This document shows, piece by piece, positions 9,086 to 18,523 of a stretch of DNA of 64,000 nucleotides. How positions within the stretch are numbered: the first letter of the stretch is position 1; every line of letters starts with the position of its first letter. The notes beneath the pieces were generated by a model. The model had not been told where the DNA came from and made no database searches. It saw nothing but the letters and a program-made list of their open reading frames with translations. The position numbers and the translations under genes are program-made. This DNA comes from Hyphomicrobium sp. (GTDB lineage: Bacteria; Pseudomonadota; Alphaproteobacteria; Rhizobiales; Hyphomicrobiaceae), in the NCBI GenBank assembly GCA_030148725.1, contig JASBSU010000042.1:1-64000 (forward strand), read 5' to 3'.

Positions 9086-10591
9086 ATGACTCAAGGGCTC
9101 GAAGAGGCCACGATGCTTTGCGAAGCGAAGCTGAGCGGCCCTGGATATCTTCGGTACGGCGACGACAGACTCCGTGAGGAATGCGGGGTCTTCGGTGTTT
9201 TTGGACACTCCGACGCTGCTGCCATCACAGCGCTCGGCCTACACGCCCTGCAACATCGAGGACAGGAAGCTTGCGGCATCGTCTCTTATGACGGCCAGCA
9301 GTTCCACTCCGAGCGGCGCATGGGCCTCGTCGGCGACAACTTCTCGCGTGCCTCGGTCATCGACCGTCTGAAAGGCCACATGGCCATCGGGCACAACCGC
9401 TACTCGACCTGCGGCGACGCGGTGCTCCGCAACGTCCAGCCGCTGTTCGCGGACATCGACACGGGTGGTTTCGCAGTCGCCCATAATGGCAATCTCACCA
9501 ACGCCCTGACGCTGCGCCAGGAACTCATCTCGACCGGCGCCATCTGTCAGTCGACCTCGGACACCGAGGTCATCTTGCATCTCCTCTCACGCTCCAAGAA
9601 GCACCGCATCGTCGAACGCTTCGTGGAAGCGATCCGCCAGATCGAGGGCGCCTACGCCCTGGTCGGGCTGACCAACGACATGATGATCGGCGCGCGTGAT
9701 CCGATCGGCATCCGCCCGCTGGTGCTCGGCAAGCTTGGCGGCGCATACGTGCTCGCGTCCGAGACGTGCGCACTGGATATGGTCGGCGCCGAGTTCGTGC
9801 GCGAGATCGACAACGGCGAGGTCGTGGTCATCACGGAGGATGGCATCGAGAGCCATCGCCCGTTCCCGATGCGCGTGGCCCGTCCCTGCATCTTCGAGTA
9901 CATCTATTTCGCCCGCCCTGACTCGGTCATTGGCGGGCGTACTGTTTATGACATCCGCAAGCAGATGGGTGTGCAGCTCGCGCACGAGGCTCCAGCGGAC
10001 GTCGACGTGATCGTGCCGATCCCGGATTCGGGCGTGCCGGCAGCCATCGGCTTCGCCCAGGAATCGGGCGTTCCGTTCGAACTCGGCATCATCCGCAATC
10101 ACTATGTCGGCCGGACCTTCATCGCGCCTGAGCAGCAGATCCGTGCGCTTGGCGTGAAGCTGAAGCATTCGGCCAACGCCAGCGTCATTCGCGGCAAGCG
10201 GATCGTGCTTGTCGACGACAGCGTGGTGCGCGGCACGACATCGAAGAAGATCGTGCAACTGATGTACGAAGCGGGCGCGCGCGAAGTGCATATGCGCATC
10301 GCCTCGCCGCCGATCACGCATCCCGACTATTACGGCATCGATACGCCGGACAAGGTGGACCTGCTCGCGGCCAACAAGGACCTCGAGGGCATGCGCCACT
10401 TCCTCGGCGCGGACAGCCTCGCGTTCCTATCGGTGGATGGGATCTATCGGTCTGTCGGTCTCGACGGTCGCGATGCGCGTGCACCGCAGTTCACCGATCA
10501 TTGCTTCACCGGCGAGTACCCGACACCGCTGACCGATCAGAGCGGCCAGTCCGTTCCGCGCCAGCTCTCGCTGCTTGCCGAGGTCGGATAA
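9086..10591 (+). CDS. purF: Amidophosphoribosyltransferase
   Basis: PurF makes 5-phosphoribosylamine from PRPP and glutamine, the first step of purine synthesis. I start at the ATG at 9086 because GGGAGGTGACG precedes it; upstream in-frame sequence lacks an RBS. About 32 residues precede the catalytic cysteine of ECGVFGVFGH, suggesting a propeptide that is removed as in other PurF enzymes. The PRPP-binding motif VLVDDSVVRGTT and the glutaminase residues around HNRYSTCG are present. The length is 501 residues. A hairpin follows its stop. Confidence 0.96.
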   Translation: MTQGLEEATMLCEAKLSGPGYLRYGDDRLREECGVFGVFGHSDAAAITALGLHALQHRGQEACGIVSYDGQQFHSERRMGLVGDNFSRASVIDRLKGHMAIGHNRYSTCGDAVLRNVQPLFADIDTGGFAVAHNGNLTNALTLRQELISTGAICQSTSDTEVILHLLSRSKKHRIVERFVEAIRQIEGAYALVGLTNDMMIGARDPIGIRPLVLGKLGGAYVLASETCALDMVGAEFVREIDNGEVVVITEDGIESHRPFPMRVARPCIFEYIYFARPDSVIGGRTVYDIRKQMGVQLAHEAPADVDVIVPIPDSGVPAAIGFAQESGVPFELGIIRNHYVGRTFIAPEQQIRALGVKLKHSANASVIRGKRIVLVDDSVVRGTTSKKIVQLMYEAGAREVHMRIASPPITHPDYYGIDTPDKVDLLAANKDLEGMRHFLGADSLAFLSVDGIYRSVGLDGRDARAPQFTDHCFTGEYPTPLTDQSGQSVPRQLSLLAEVG

Positions 10592-10628
10592 CTCTCGGTT
10601 CGTTCAGACCCCTTTGTAGGGGTTGCAT

Positions 10629-10663
10629 CGCCCGCCCATGACCTATAGCTGTCGGGGCGGGCG
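10629..10663 (+). terminator. Terminator-like hairpin after purF
   Basis: An 8-bp stem CGCCCGCC/GGCGGGCG with a 19-nt loop is followed by TGTGTATTTCT, 38 nt after purF. It plausibly separates purF from the following dehydrogenase gene. Confidence 0.5.
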
Positions 10664-10694
10664 TGTGTATTTCTAGCGCCGTGCTGCGGTGGTC

Positions 10695-11435
10695 ATGAAA
10701 AACAAAAAGCCTCTCAAAGATCGCCTCGCCCTCGTCACGGGCGCCTCGCGCGGCATCGGACGCGCCGTGGCACTGGGGCTCGCGAAGTCCGGCGCGCACG
10801 TCATCCTGGTCGCGCGCACCGTCGGCGCCCTCGAAGAGCTCGACGATGAGATCCGCTCGGCCGGCGGCAAGGCAACGCTGCTGCAGCTCGATATCTCGAA
10901 GGGTGACAAGGTCGATCAGGTCGGGCCGACGCTGTTCCAGCGCTGGGGCAAGCTCGACATCCTGGTCGCCAACGCCGGTATCCTCGGGCCATTGTCGCCG
11001 CTGCATCATGTGACGGAAGACGCGTGGAACCAGGTGATCGACGTCAACCTGTCGGCCAACTGGCGGCTGATCCGGACGCTCGATCCGCTGCTGCGGCGCT
11101 CGGATGCGGGCCGCGCGGTTTTCGTGACCTCGGGTGCGGCGACCGGCAAGTACGCTTATTGGGGACCCTATGCGGTGTCGAAGGCGGGTCTTGAATGCCT
11201 GGTCAAAACCTATGCGCAGGAGCTCATCGACACGAGCGTGCGCGTGAACCTTCTCAACCCGGGTCCCGTGCGCACCAAGATGCGCGCCAAGGCGTTCCCG
11301 GGCGAAGATCCCAATACGCTCCCGGCTCCCGAAGAACTTGTCCCGCTGGTGCAGGAGCTGGTCTCTCCGGGATGCGACTTCACCGGCCAGATCGTCAATT
11401 TCGCCGACTGGAAGAAGCATCACGCCGACGCATGA
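10695..11435 (+). CDS. Short-chain dehydrogenase/reductase (SDR)
   Basis: A classical SDR of about 246 residues. The Rossmann motif is VTGASRGIGRAVALGLA, the NAG motif is VANAGIL, and the catalytic set is S in VTSGAATG, then YAVSK. Substrate is unknown. Start could be the ATG at 10695 or a GTG two codons earlier; neither has a strong RBS. The stop is 7 nt before the GTG of the next gene, so the two are likely co-transcribed; SDR genes immediately after purF are common in Rhizobiales. Confidence 0.9.
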   Translation: MKNKKPLKDRLALVTGASRGIGRAVALGLAKSGAHVILVARTVGALEELDDEIRSAGGKATLLQLDISKGDKVDQVGPTLFQRWGKLDILVANAGILGPLSPLHHVTEDAWNQVIDVNLSANWRLIRTLDPLLRRSDAGRAVFVTSGAATGKYAYWGPYAVSKAGLECLVKTYAQELIDTSVRVNLLNPGPVRTKMRAKAFPGEDPNTLPAPEELVPLVQELVSPGCDFTGQIVNFADWKKHHADA

Positions 11436-11442
11436 GGAGAGC

Positions 11443-11967
11443 GTGCTGATCGCATCGTTCCAGTGTGCCGATAGTGGGATCGCGGCACGCGAGATGGCGA
11501 AGGCCGTGGCGGTGCTTGCAGAGAGCGGCGTCAGAATCGCGGGCGTGGTCGAGGATCGCGACCCGGCTTCCGCAGCGCGCCGCGCAGCTGGCACATTGCG
11601 CAACATCAGCACGGCAGAGAGCAACAAAATCTATCTCGACACTACGCGGGAGGACACCTCGTGCCGCGTCGATGCGCTGGGCATCGGTGCAGCGTGTGAC
11701 CGGGTGATGCTTGAGATAGCCGGCGCGGATCTCGTGGTGCTGAGCAAGTTCGGTAAGCTCGAGGCAGAAGGCGATGGGCTCTACCCGGCTCTCGAAGCGG
11801 CCTTCGAGGCGGGGAAGCCGGTGCTGACGGCCGTGTCGAAGGACTATCGCAAGCGGTGGGAGGCGTTGACGCCGTCAGGGGTGATCGTCACCGACTGCGA
11901 CGAGGCGCTGGCCTGGTACGCGAGCCTTGCCGCCAACAATCCCCGCCTGACGGGTGCGATGCGATGA
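11443..11967 (+). CDS. DUF2478 family protein
   Basis: The 174-residue product has the hallmark of DUF2478: a P-loop-like fold with the segment ADLVVLSKFGKLEAEGDGL followed by LEAAFEAGKPVLTAV. DUF2478 proteins often lie near molybdate transport genes, which are absent here. I start at the GTG at 11443, preceded by GAGGAGAGC; upstream in-frame sequence is inside the SDR gene. It is probably an NTPase-like protein of unknown role. Confidence 0.75.
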   Translation: MLIASFQCADSGIAAREMAKAVAVLAESGVRIAGVVEDRDPASAARRAAGTLRNISTAESNKIYLDTTREDTSCRVDALGIGAACDRVMLEIAGADLVVLSKFGKLEAEGDGLYPALEAAFEAGKPVLTAVSKDYRKRWEALTPSGVIVTDCDEALAWYASLAANNPRLTGAMR

Positions 11968-11994
11968 TGCGAATTTTCGCCGGGGCGCGCGCAG

Positions 11995-12789
11995 TTAAAA
12001 CGTGACGACCATGCCGTCATAGGCGGGCTCTACGTGCTCGGGCAGCTCGCGCTTCAATGCCTCGTAATCGAGGTCGGTGGTCATGTGCGTGAGGATGGCG
12101 CGCTTGGGTTTCAGGCGTTCGATCCAGGCGAGCGCCTGCTTCACCGAAAAGTGGCTCGGATGCGCGGTAAAGCGCAGCGCGTCGACGATCCAGACATCGA
12201 GGCCCTCCAGCAGCGGCACGGAAGCCTCCGGTATGTCGCTCACGTCGGGCGAGTAGGCGAGGCCGCCGATGCGGAAGCCGAGCGAGGGGATGTCGCCGTG
12301 CACCTGCGGAATGGGAAGCGCCTCGATGGCGCCGGATGGACCATCGACGCGGACGCGCGATGAGACCTCGATAGGGTGCGCGCTGAGGATCGGCGGATAG
12401 CTGGACCCAGCCGGCTTTTCGAAACAGTAGCCGAAGCGATCGGTGAGGCTCTTGCGCGTGACGTCGTCGGCCCAGATGTCGATGCGCTTGCGCATTGCGT
12501 AGGACACCATGCGCAGGTCGTCGATGCCGTGCGTGTGGTCCGCATGGTCGTGCGTGTAGAGCACGCCGTCGAGCGCTTCGCAGCGGACGCTCAAGAGTTG
12601 CTCGCGGACGTCGGGCGAAGAGTCGATCAACACCGTCGTATGGCGCGGCTTGCCGATGCGCTCGACCAGCATGCTGCAGCGCCAGCGTCTGTTCCGGGGG
12701 TTCGAAGGATCGCACGCGCCCCAATTCGCACCGATGCGCGGGACGCCGCCGGAGGAGCCGCAGCCGAGGATGGTGGCGCGATAGCTCAT
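11995..12789 (-). CDS. MBL-fold metal-dependent hydrolase, PhnP-like
   Basis: The 264-residue product is a metallo-beta-lactamase-fold phosphodiesterase-type hydrolase. The metal motif is YTHDHADHTHGID, with later ligands in VHGD, SPDVSDIP and LTHMTTDLD. The N-terminus MSYRATILGCGSSGGVPRIG is typical for the RNase Z/PhnP branch. Its start overlaps the tatD stop by 4 nt, so it is the last gene of the rlpA-to-hydrolase minus-strand run. The physiological substrate is not known; cyclic phosphates are a family-level guess. Confidence 0.88.
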   Translation of the reverse strand: MSYRATILGCGSSGGVPRIGANWGACDPSNPRNRRWRCSMLVERIGKPRHTTVLIDSSPDVREQLLSVRCEALDGVLYTHDHADHTHGIDDLRMVSYAMRKRIDIWADDVTRKSLTDRFGYCFEKPAGSSYPPILSAHPIEVSSRVRVDGPSGAIEALPIPQVHGDIPSLGFRIGGLAYSPDVSDIPEASVPLLEGLDVWIVDALRFTAHPSHFSVKQALAWIERLKPKRAILTHMTTDLDYEALKRELPEHVEPAYDGMVVTF

Positions 12790-13589
12790 GCTGCGGCAGT
12801 GCCATCGGCGGCGGGTCGCTTCACCTTGCGGAACAGGCGGAAGAAGTTGTCGGTCGTTGCCGCGGCGAGCGCTTGCGGGGTGACGCCCTTCACCTGCGCC
12901 AGGGTTGCCGCCGTGTGCGTGACGTACGATGGCTCGTTGGTCTTGCCGCGGTAGGGTTCGGGCGCGAGGTAAGGCGCGTCGGTCTCGACCAGAATGCGAT
13001 CCAGCGGAACAGCACGGGCGATGTCGCGCAGCGCGTCGTTCTTCCTGAAGGTCACGACGCCGGTGAAGGACACGTAGAGGCCGAGCTCGACGGCGCGGCG
13101 CGCCAGTTCGGGACCGCCGGTGTAGCAGTGCAGGATCGCTGGAAACGCGCCCTTGCGATGCTCGTCTTCCAGTATGCGGATCGTGTCCTCGTCGGCATCG
13201 CGGGTGTGAATCTCCAGCGGCAAGCCGGTGCGGCGCGCCGCCTCGATGTGGGCGCGGAAGCCTTCCTCCTGCGCCTCGGGCGAGGACTTCTTGTAATAGT
13301 AGTCGAGGCCAGCTTCGCCGATGGCGACAACCTTCTCATGCGCGGAAAGGCGCACCAGCTCATCGGCAGGAATGCCGCGTTCCTCGTCCGCGTTGTGAGG
13401 ATGCGTGCCGACGGAGCAATAGATGTTGTCATGCGCGGCGCAGATCTCGATCAGCGTCGGAAGCTGGCGGACGCGCGTCGAGATCGTGACCATCACGCCG
13501 ACACCGGCCTCGCGGGCGCGCTGCAGAAGCCCGTCGCGGTCGGCGGCGAGCTGCGGGAAGTCGAGGTGGCAGTGGTGGTCAACGAGCAT
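12786..13589 (-). CDS. TatD family metal-dependent deoxyribonuclease
   Basis: The 267-residue TIM-barrel hydrolase starts with LVDHHCHLDF, has the conserved IGEAGLDYYY and the ETDAPYLAPEPYRG signature, and the metal-binding IHTRDAD. TatD family enzymes are Mg-dependent nucleases implicated in DNA repair or tRNA/DNA turnover. The stop overlaps the next hydrolase start by 4 nt (ATGA), and metG lies 5 nt upstream, so the three genes are translationally coupled. Confidence 0.93.
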   Translation of the reverse strand: MLVDHHCHLDFPQLAADRDGLLQRAREAGVGVMVTISTRVRQLPTLIEICAAHDNIYCSVGTHPHNADEERGIPADELVRLSAHEKVVAIGEAGLDYYYKKSSPEAQEEGFRAHIEAARRTGLPLEIHTRDADEDTIRILEDEHRKGAFPAILHCYTGGPELARRAVELGLYVSFTGVVTFRKNDALRDIARAVPLDRILVETDAPYLAPEPYRGKTNEPSYVTHTAATLAQVKGVTPQALAAATTDNFFRLFRKVKRPAADGTAAA

Positions 13590-13594
13590 CTCGA

Positions 13595-15220
13595 TCAGCC
13601 CTGCTCCTTCTTGGGCTTGTCCTTCTTCGGCTTGGGTTCGGGCTTTTCGCCTTCGACTTCGGGCGCGACGTAGCGCGGGAACACGCCTTGCGGCTCAGGC
13701 AGCGCGGTGCCCGGTCTCAGACGGCCGCCTTCACCCAACGCCTCAAATGTGCGCGCTTCGTCGGGCTGCGCCAAGTAGTCGAGGAGCTTGCCAGAAGCGT
13801 GCGGTGTCACAGGCTGTGCAAGAATGGCCACCTGGCGCACGACCTCCGCCGTCACATAGAGGATGGTCTCCATGCGCTTGGGGTCGGTCTTCTTCTTCGC
13901 CCAAGGTTCCTCGGCGGCGAAGTAGCGGTTCGTGTCGCCAACAACGGCCCAGACGGCGTCGAGGTATTTGGTGACCGCCTGCTTGTCCATCGCCTCGCGG
14001 GTCTTGGCGTAAAGCGCATCGGTCGCCGCAAGGATCGTCCGGTCAGCCTCGGTGAATTCGCCCGGTTCGGGGACCTGCGCGCCGCAGTTCTTGGAGATCA
14101 TCGACAGCGAGCGCTGTGCGAGATTTCCGAGATCATTTGCAAGGTCGGCGTTGATGCGATTGGCGATGGCCTCCGGTGAGTAGTTGCCGTCCTGGCCGAA
14201 GTTCACCTCGCGCAGGAAGAAGTAACGGACCGCCTCGACGCCGTAGGCGGCGACGAGGTCGAATGGATCGACGACGTTGCCGACCGACTTCGACATCTTC
14301 TCGCCCTTCGACAGCACGAAGCCGTGGCTGAAGACGCGCTTGGGCAGCTCGATGCCGGCCGACATCAGAAACGCCGGCCAATAGACGGCGTGGAAACGCA
14401 GGATGTCCTTGCCGATGACGTGCACGTCGGCCGGCCAGTAGTGCCAACGCGCATCGCCTTCGTCAGGGAAACCGACGCCGGTGATGTAGTTCGTGAGCGC
14501 GTCGACCCAGACATACATGACGTGGCTGGCGCCGCTGCCGCTGTCCCCTGCCGACTTGGGAACCGGGATGCCCCAATCGAGCGTGGTGCGCGAAATGGAG
14601 AGATCTTCAAGGCCGCCCCTGACGAAGCTCGTAACCTCGTTGCGGCGCTCCGGCGGTAGAATGAAATCCGGGTTGGCCTCGTAATGGGAGAGCAGCTTGT
14701 CCTGATAGGCGGAGAGGCGGAAGAAGTACGTTTCCTCCTCGGTCCATTCGACGGGTGTACCTTGCGGGCCGCGGCGAATGCCGTCGTCGCCGAGGGTCGT
14801 CTCGCTTTCATTGTAGAAAGCCTCGTCGCGGACGGAATACCAGCCGGCGTAGGTTTTGAGGAAGATGTCCCCGGCCTTCTCCATGCGCCGCCAGATCTCT
14901 TCCGAAGACCGATAATGGCGCGGTTCGGTGGTGCGTATGAAGTCGTCGTTGGAAAGCTCGAGTAGACCAGCCATCTCACGGAAGCGCTTGGCGTTGCGAT
15001 CCGCGAGTTCGCGCGGCGTGAGGCCCTCCTTGGCGGCGGTCTGCTTCATCTTCAGGCCGTGCTCGTCGGTGCCGGTCAGGAAGAAGACGTCCTTGCCGTC
15101 GAGGCGCTCGAAGCGCGCGATGGTGTCGGTGGCGATGGCCTCGTAGGCATGACCGATATGCGGCTGGCCGTTGGGATAGGAGATCGCGGTCGTGATGTAG
15201 AATTTCTGGCGCCCGCTCAT
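13595..15220 (-). CDS. metG: Methionine--tRNA ligase
   Basis: MetG charges tRNA-Met. The 541-residue enzyme shows the class I motifs: HIGH as [14 protein letters not shown] and KMSKS as [11 protein letters not shown]. The connecting region lacks the four-cysteine zinc knuckle, so this is the shorter, zinc-free type. The C-terminus ends in a lysine/proline-rich tail ([12 protein letters not shown]). The last 20 codons come 5 nt before tatD. No T-box or other riboswitch was seen in the 158-nt gap to holB. Confidence 0.97.
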   Translation of the reverse strand: MSGRQKFYITTAISYPNGQPHIGHAYEAIATDTIARFERLDGKDVFFLTGTDEHGLKMKQTAAKEGLTPRELADRNAKRFREMAGLLELSNDDFIRTTEPRHYRSSEEIWRRMEKAGDIFLKTYAGWYSVRDEAFYNESETTLGDDGIRRGPQGTPVEWTEEETYFFRLSAYQDKLLSHYEANPDFILPPERRNEVTSFVRGGLEDLSISRTTLDWGIPVPKSAGDSGSGASHVMYVWVDALTNYITGVGFPDEGDARWHYWPADVHVIGKDILRFHAVYWPAFLMSAGIELPKRVFSHGFVLSKGEKMSKSVGNVVDPFDLVAAYGVEAVRYFFLREVNFGQDGNYSPEAIANRINADLANDLGNLAQRSLSMISKNCGAQVPEPGEFTEADRTILAATDALYAKTREAMDKQAVTKYLDAVWAVVGDTNRYFAAEEPWAKKKTDPKRMETILYVTAEVVRQVAILAQPVTPHASGKLLDYLAQPDEARTFEALGEGGRLRPGTALPEPQGVFPRYVAPEVEGEKPEPKPKKDKPKKEQG

Positions 15221-15378
15221 GGACTATGGGTCCTCAAGGATGGTGATGCAGGGGATGCGATTGTCGGTTGCCGGGCTGCCGCGTCCTGGGCAGCCGGAGA
15301 CGGCCGCTTCACATTCGGGCGGGGCGCGGAAGGGGCGTTCTGGTCCGGCGCTGCGGCTGCATCTCAGCGGGCCTTCTC

Positions 15379-16512
15379 TCAGACTGGCTTTCGGTCCTGG
15401 GCGGCGGCAGCGAGAGCCGCAACTGTCTCAATTATAAGGCTCTTGCGGTCTAGATTGAGCGCAAGCGTGTCGGCCTTCTCGCGGGCTACTCTTTCCCACA
15501 GCGCAGCGAATGAGGCAAGTCGGGCGGTACTGATGAGGCGGCTCGCCAGGGCGACGTCCTCAGGGGTGCCCTGCCCGGTCGCTGCGGTCCGGACGAGGCG
15601 GGAAACAGTTTCCATCAGCAGCTCGAAGAACAGCTCGAACCGGGTCTGGGCCGCGGCCGGCGCCAGTTCGTCCGACAGGGCGTGCACGGCGCGCCAGTCG
15701 ACGCGGGGCAAAAGCTCCAGGATCCGGTCGACCTGCTTCTGGAGCGCGAGCCCGCCTGCTCCGAACAATCCGAGGAGGCGGGCAACGCTGCCGCCGGACA
15801 GTCGTTCCAGAGCGGCCCACTCCGCGGCGTCGGGTGGCTTGATGTCGGCGGCGGTGAGCGCCTGGGTCGCTGCGGCGCGCATTTCCGTCGGGGTGAGCGG
15901 CGACAGCGTCAGCATGCGGCAGCGCGAGCGGATGGTCGGGACCAGCTCGCCCGGAGCGGAGGAGAGCAGCAAGAACACCGTGCGGACCGGCGGCTCCTCG
16001 AGCGACTTCAGGAGTGCGTTGGCAGCGTTGACGTTCAGCTCGTTGGCTTCGTCGACGATGACGACGCGCCAGCCGTCGCCCGCGGCGCGGTGGCCGAGGA
16101 ACGTGCGCAGGCGGCGCACTTCGTCGACCGGGATGCTGGCGGTGAAACGCTTGCCCTTGGTGTCATACGGCCGGCGAATGACGAGCAGACCGGGATGGGA
16201 AAGCGCACGTACCTGCCGTGACGCGATGGTCGTATCGGCGATGCTCAGCGTCTCAACGGAAGGATCACGCTCTGATGGAGCCGCGAGGGCCGCGCTTGCA
16301 AACCGATAAGCCAGAGTGGCCTTGCCGATGCCCTTCGGGCCGGCGAGCAGCCACGCATGATGCATGCGGCCGCCGGCGAGTGCTTCGGCGAGATGGCGCT
16401 CCGCTTCCGCGTGTCCGAACAGTTTCTGCGTATGGCGCGGATGCGGGAACTCCTCGAGGCGATCGGCCTCCGGCAGTTCCTCGATATCGAACGTGGCAGG
16501 AGCGCGGGCCAT
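15379..16512 (-). CDS. holB: DNA polymerase III delta-prime subunit
   Basis: Delta-prime is the stator of the clamp loader. The 377-residue AAA+ protein has a Walker-A-like LLAGPKGIGKATLAYRFA and Walker-B-like VVIVDEANELN, and the SRC-type motif in TIRSRCRMLTL. The C-terminal helical domain follows. Its ATG overlaps the tmk stop by one base (TGATG), indicating translational coupling. Length and order are typical for alphaproteobacteria. Confidence 0.94.
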   Translation of the reverse strand: MARAPATFDIEELPEADRLEEFPHPRHTQKLFGHAEAERHLAEALAGGRMHHAWLLAGPKGIGKATLAYRFASAALAAPSERDPSVETLSIADTTIASRQVRALSHPGLLVIRRPYDTKGKRFTASIPVDEVRRLRTFLGHRAAGDGWRVVIVDEANELNVNAANALLKSLEEPPVRTVFLLLSSAPGELVPTIRSRCRMLTLSPLTPTEMRAAATQALTAADIKPPDAAEWAALERLSGGSVARLLGLFGAGGLALQKQVDRILELLPRVDWRAVHALSDELAPAAAQTRFELFFELLMETVSRLVRTAATGQGTPEDVALASRLISTARLASFAALWERVAREKADTLALNLDRKSLIIETVAALAAAAQDRKPV

Positions 16513-17168
16513 CAGCGGGCGGGCGCAAGAAGGCGTGCTTGAACGGCGCGCCAGATGTCGGCGAAAACGGCTGGTTCATCGCGCGCGGCATCGATGAGCA
16601 CGCAGCGCTCCGGTTCCTGGGCGGCGATGTCGCGGAAGGCGTCACGCAGCTTCCAGTGGAAGCCAAGGTCGCGCTTCTCGTAGGCGTCCGCTTCGGTGTC
16701 GGGATTGACCTTGTCGACGCGGCGGCTGTGCGCGCGGCCGAGACCCAGTTCTGCGGGAATGTCGAGGATGATGGTCAAGTCTGGGAAGGTCGGACTGACG
16801 ACCATGTGATTCAAGACGTCGAGGACTTCGCCCGGCAAGCCGCCGGCGACGCCCTGATAGACGCGGGTGGAATCAACGAAGCGGTCGCAGATCACCCAGA
16901 GGCCGGAGTTGAGCGCGGGACGAACCGTGTTGTCGAGGTGATCGGCACGGGCGGAATAGAACAGCAGCGCCTCGGACAATGCGGAGTGCTGCGGCATGTT
17001 CGGATCGAGGATCACCTTGCGGAGCGCTTCGGCAAACGGCGAGCCGCCGGGCTCGCGGGTGATGAAGGTATGCACGCCAACGCGCCAGAGCTGCTCGGAG
17101 AGCAGCCGAGCCTGGGTCGACTTACCGGACCCCTCCCCGCCTTCAAAAGTGATGAACTTCCCGAGCAC
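16512..17168 (-). CDS. tmk: Thymidylate kinase
   Basis: Tmk phosphorylates dTMP to dTDP. The 218-residue product has the P-loop ITFEGGEGSGKSTQARLL, the DR motif CDRFVDSTRVYQG and a LID-like region ending in arginines (GRAHSRRVDKVNPD). It lies between the D,D-carboxypeptidase and holB genes on the minus strand. The start overlaps nothing upstream; 63 nt separate it from the carboxypeptidase stop. Confidence 0.96.
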   Translation of the reverse strand: MLGKFITFEGGEGSGKSTQARLLSEQLWRVGVHTFITREPGGSPFAEALRKVILDPNMPQHSALSEALLFYSARADHLDNTVRPALNSGLWVICDRFVDSTRVYQGVAGGLPGEVLDVLNHMVVSPTFPDLTIILDIPAELGLGRAHSRRVDKVNPDTEADAYEKRDLGFHWKLRDAFRDIAAQEPERCVLIDAARDEPAVFADIWRAVQARLLAPAR

Positions 17169-17231
17169 GCGCCTGAAGCCCCTAACGCAAAAGGACCGTG
17201 TGGCGTCGGTAACACGGCGGCGGCATCGGCG

Positions 17232-18431
17232 CTACAGCTTCACCCATCCGAAGGCGAGGTGAGCGAGAGAATCGAGGCCGCGGCGCATAAGTCCGCCGGG
17301 CTCCACATCCTCAGCGGCGTACAGCGGCACCTCGTTGACCGAGTTGTTCTGCGTGGTGACGCGCAGCTTGGCGACCTTGTCGCCTTTCTTGATCGGTGGC
17401 TTCAACGGCCCGTCGTAGACGATCTCCGCCTTTAGGCGCGGATTTTCAGGCACGCGCGGGAGGATCACTTTGATATCCCCTCCCCCCGTCAGCGGGACAT
17501 AGAATTTCTCTCCGCCCCAGACACGGGCGCTGCCGACCGTCTCGCCGGCGTTGAAGAGCTTGAAGGGCGCGAAGCTGCGATAACCCCAGTCGATGAGCTT
17601 GCGGGCTTCGGCGGTGCGCTCGGCTTCTGTGGCGAGGCCCATCACGACGACGATAAGGCGCTTGCCGCCCTGCACGGTCGAGCCGACGAGATTGTAGCCC
17701 GACTCCCGAACGAAGCCTGTCTTCAGTCCGTCGGCACCGATATCGAGCGGCAGCAACGGATTGCGGTTGAAGAACTTGTGTTTGCGGTATTCGAAGACGC
17801 GCTGGGAAAAGATCGGGTAGTGCTCGGGGTATTCCTTGATGAGATAGTTGGCGAGCAGCGCGATCTCGCGCGCCGTCATGAGCTGACCCGGGTCGTACAG
17901 GCCGCTCGGGTTCGTGAAAGTCGACTTGGTAAGGCCGATGCGCCGCGCCTCGACGGTCATGCGCTTGGCGAACTGCTCCTCGGTGCCGCCGAGACCTTCG
18001 GCAAGACAGATCGCAGCGTCGTTGCCCGACTGGATGATGAGGCCTTTGATCAGATCGTCGATGGTCGCCGGTGTGTTGATCGGTACGAACATCGACGAAG
18101 TGCGCGAGGGTGCGCCACCGGTGCGCCAGGCGTGCTCGCTCATCGTGAATTCGTCGGTGAGTTTGAGACGGCCTTCCTTGAGCGCGCGAAACACGACCGC
18201 GGCGGTCATCAGCTTCGAGACGGACGCGGGCGGCAGCAGTTCCTCGGCGTTGTTCTGGTAGAGAATGGCGCCGGTGTCTGCATCGAGCAACACGGCGGCC
18301 TTGGCGCGGGTGTTGAAGCCACCGCCTTGCGCCGATGCGCGATGCGAGACCGCGAACGACGCGAATGCGAGCAGCAATGCAGCGGCCAGCAGAAGCGGAC
18401 CTGAAGCACGCTGTTTGAGCGAAGAGAGCAT
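17232..18431 (-). CDS. D-alanyl-D-alanine carboxypeptidase (PBP5/6 family)
   Basis: This penicillin-binding protein trims D-Ala from peptidoglycan stem peptides in the periplasm. Motifs are intact: SxxK in PPASVSKLMTA, SxN in QSGNDAA and KTG in GLKTGFVRESGYN. A signal peptide is visible (PLLLAAALLLAFASFAVSHRASA), and the C-terminal PBP5-type domain follows from about residue 290. I choose the ATG at 18431 with AAGGTGA 10 nt upstream; an in-frame GTG at 18467 lacks an RBS. 399 residues. Confidence 0.94.
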   Translation of the reverse strand: MLSSLKQRASGPLLLAAALLLAFASFAVSHRASAQGGGFNTRAKAAVLLDADTGAILYQNNAEELLPPASVSKLMTAAVVFRALKEGRLKLTDEFTMSEHAWRTGGAPSRTSSMFVPINTPATIDDLIKGLIIQSGNDAAICLAEGLGGTEEQFAKRMTVEARRIGLTKSTFTNPSGLYDPGQLMTAREIALLANYLIKEYPEHYPIFSQRVFEYRKHKFFNRNPLLPLDIGADGLKTGFVRESGYNLVGSTVQGGKRLIVVVMGLATEAERTAEARKLIDWGYRSFAPFKLFNAGETVGSARVWGGEKFYVPLTGGGDIKVILPRVPENPRLKAEIVYDGPLKPPIKKGDKVAKLRVTTQNNSVNEVPLYAAEDVEPGGLMRRGLDSLAHLAFGWVKL

Positions 18432-18523
18432 TGCGCCTGATTCACCTTGCGAAACATCGGAAAGCACGGAGATGCAACGACTATCAAGTCAGTCCGCGTC
18501 GGATGTCAACGACTGCGGCGAAC

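Noticed and set aside
15221-15378. Search for a T-box or S-box before metG/holB
   Set aside because: The gap is downstream of holB and carries no conserved riboswitch core that I can see.
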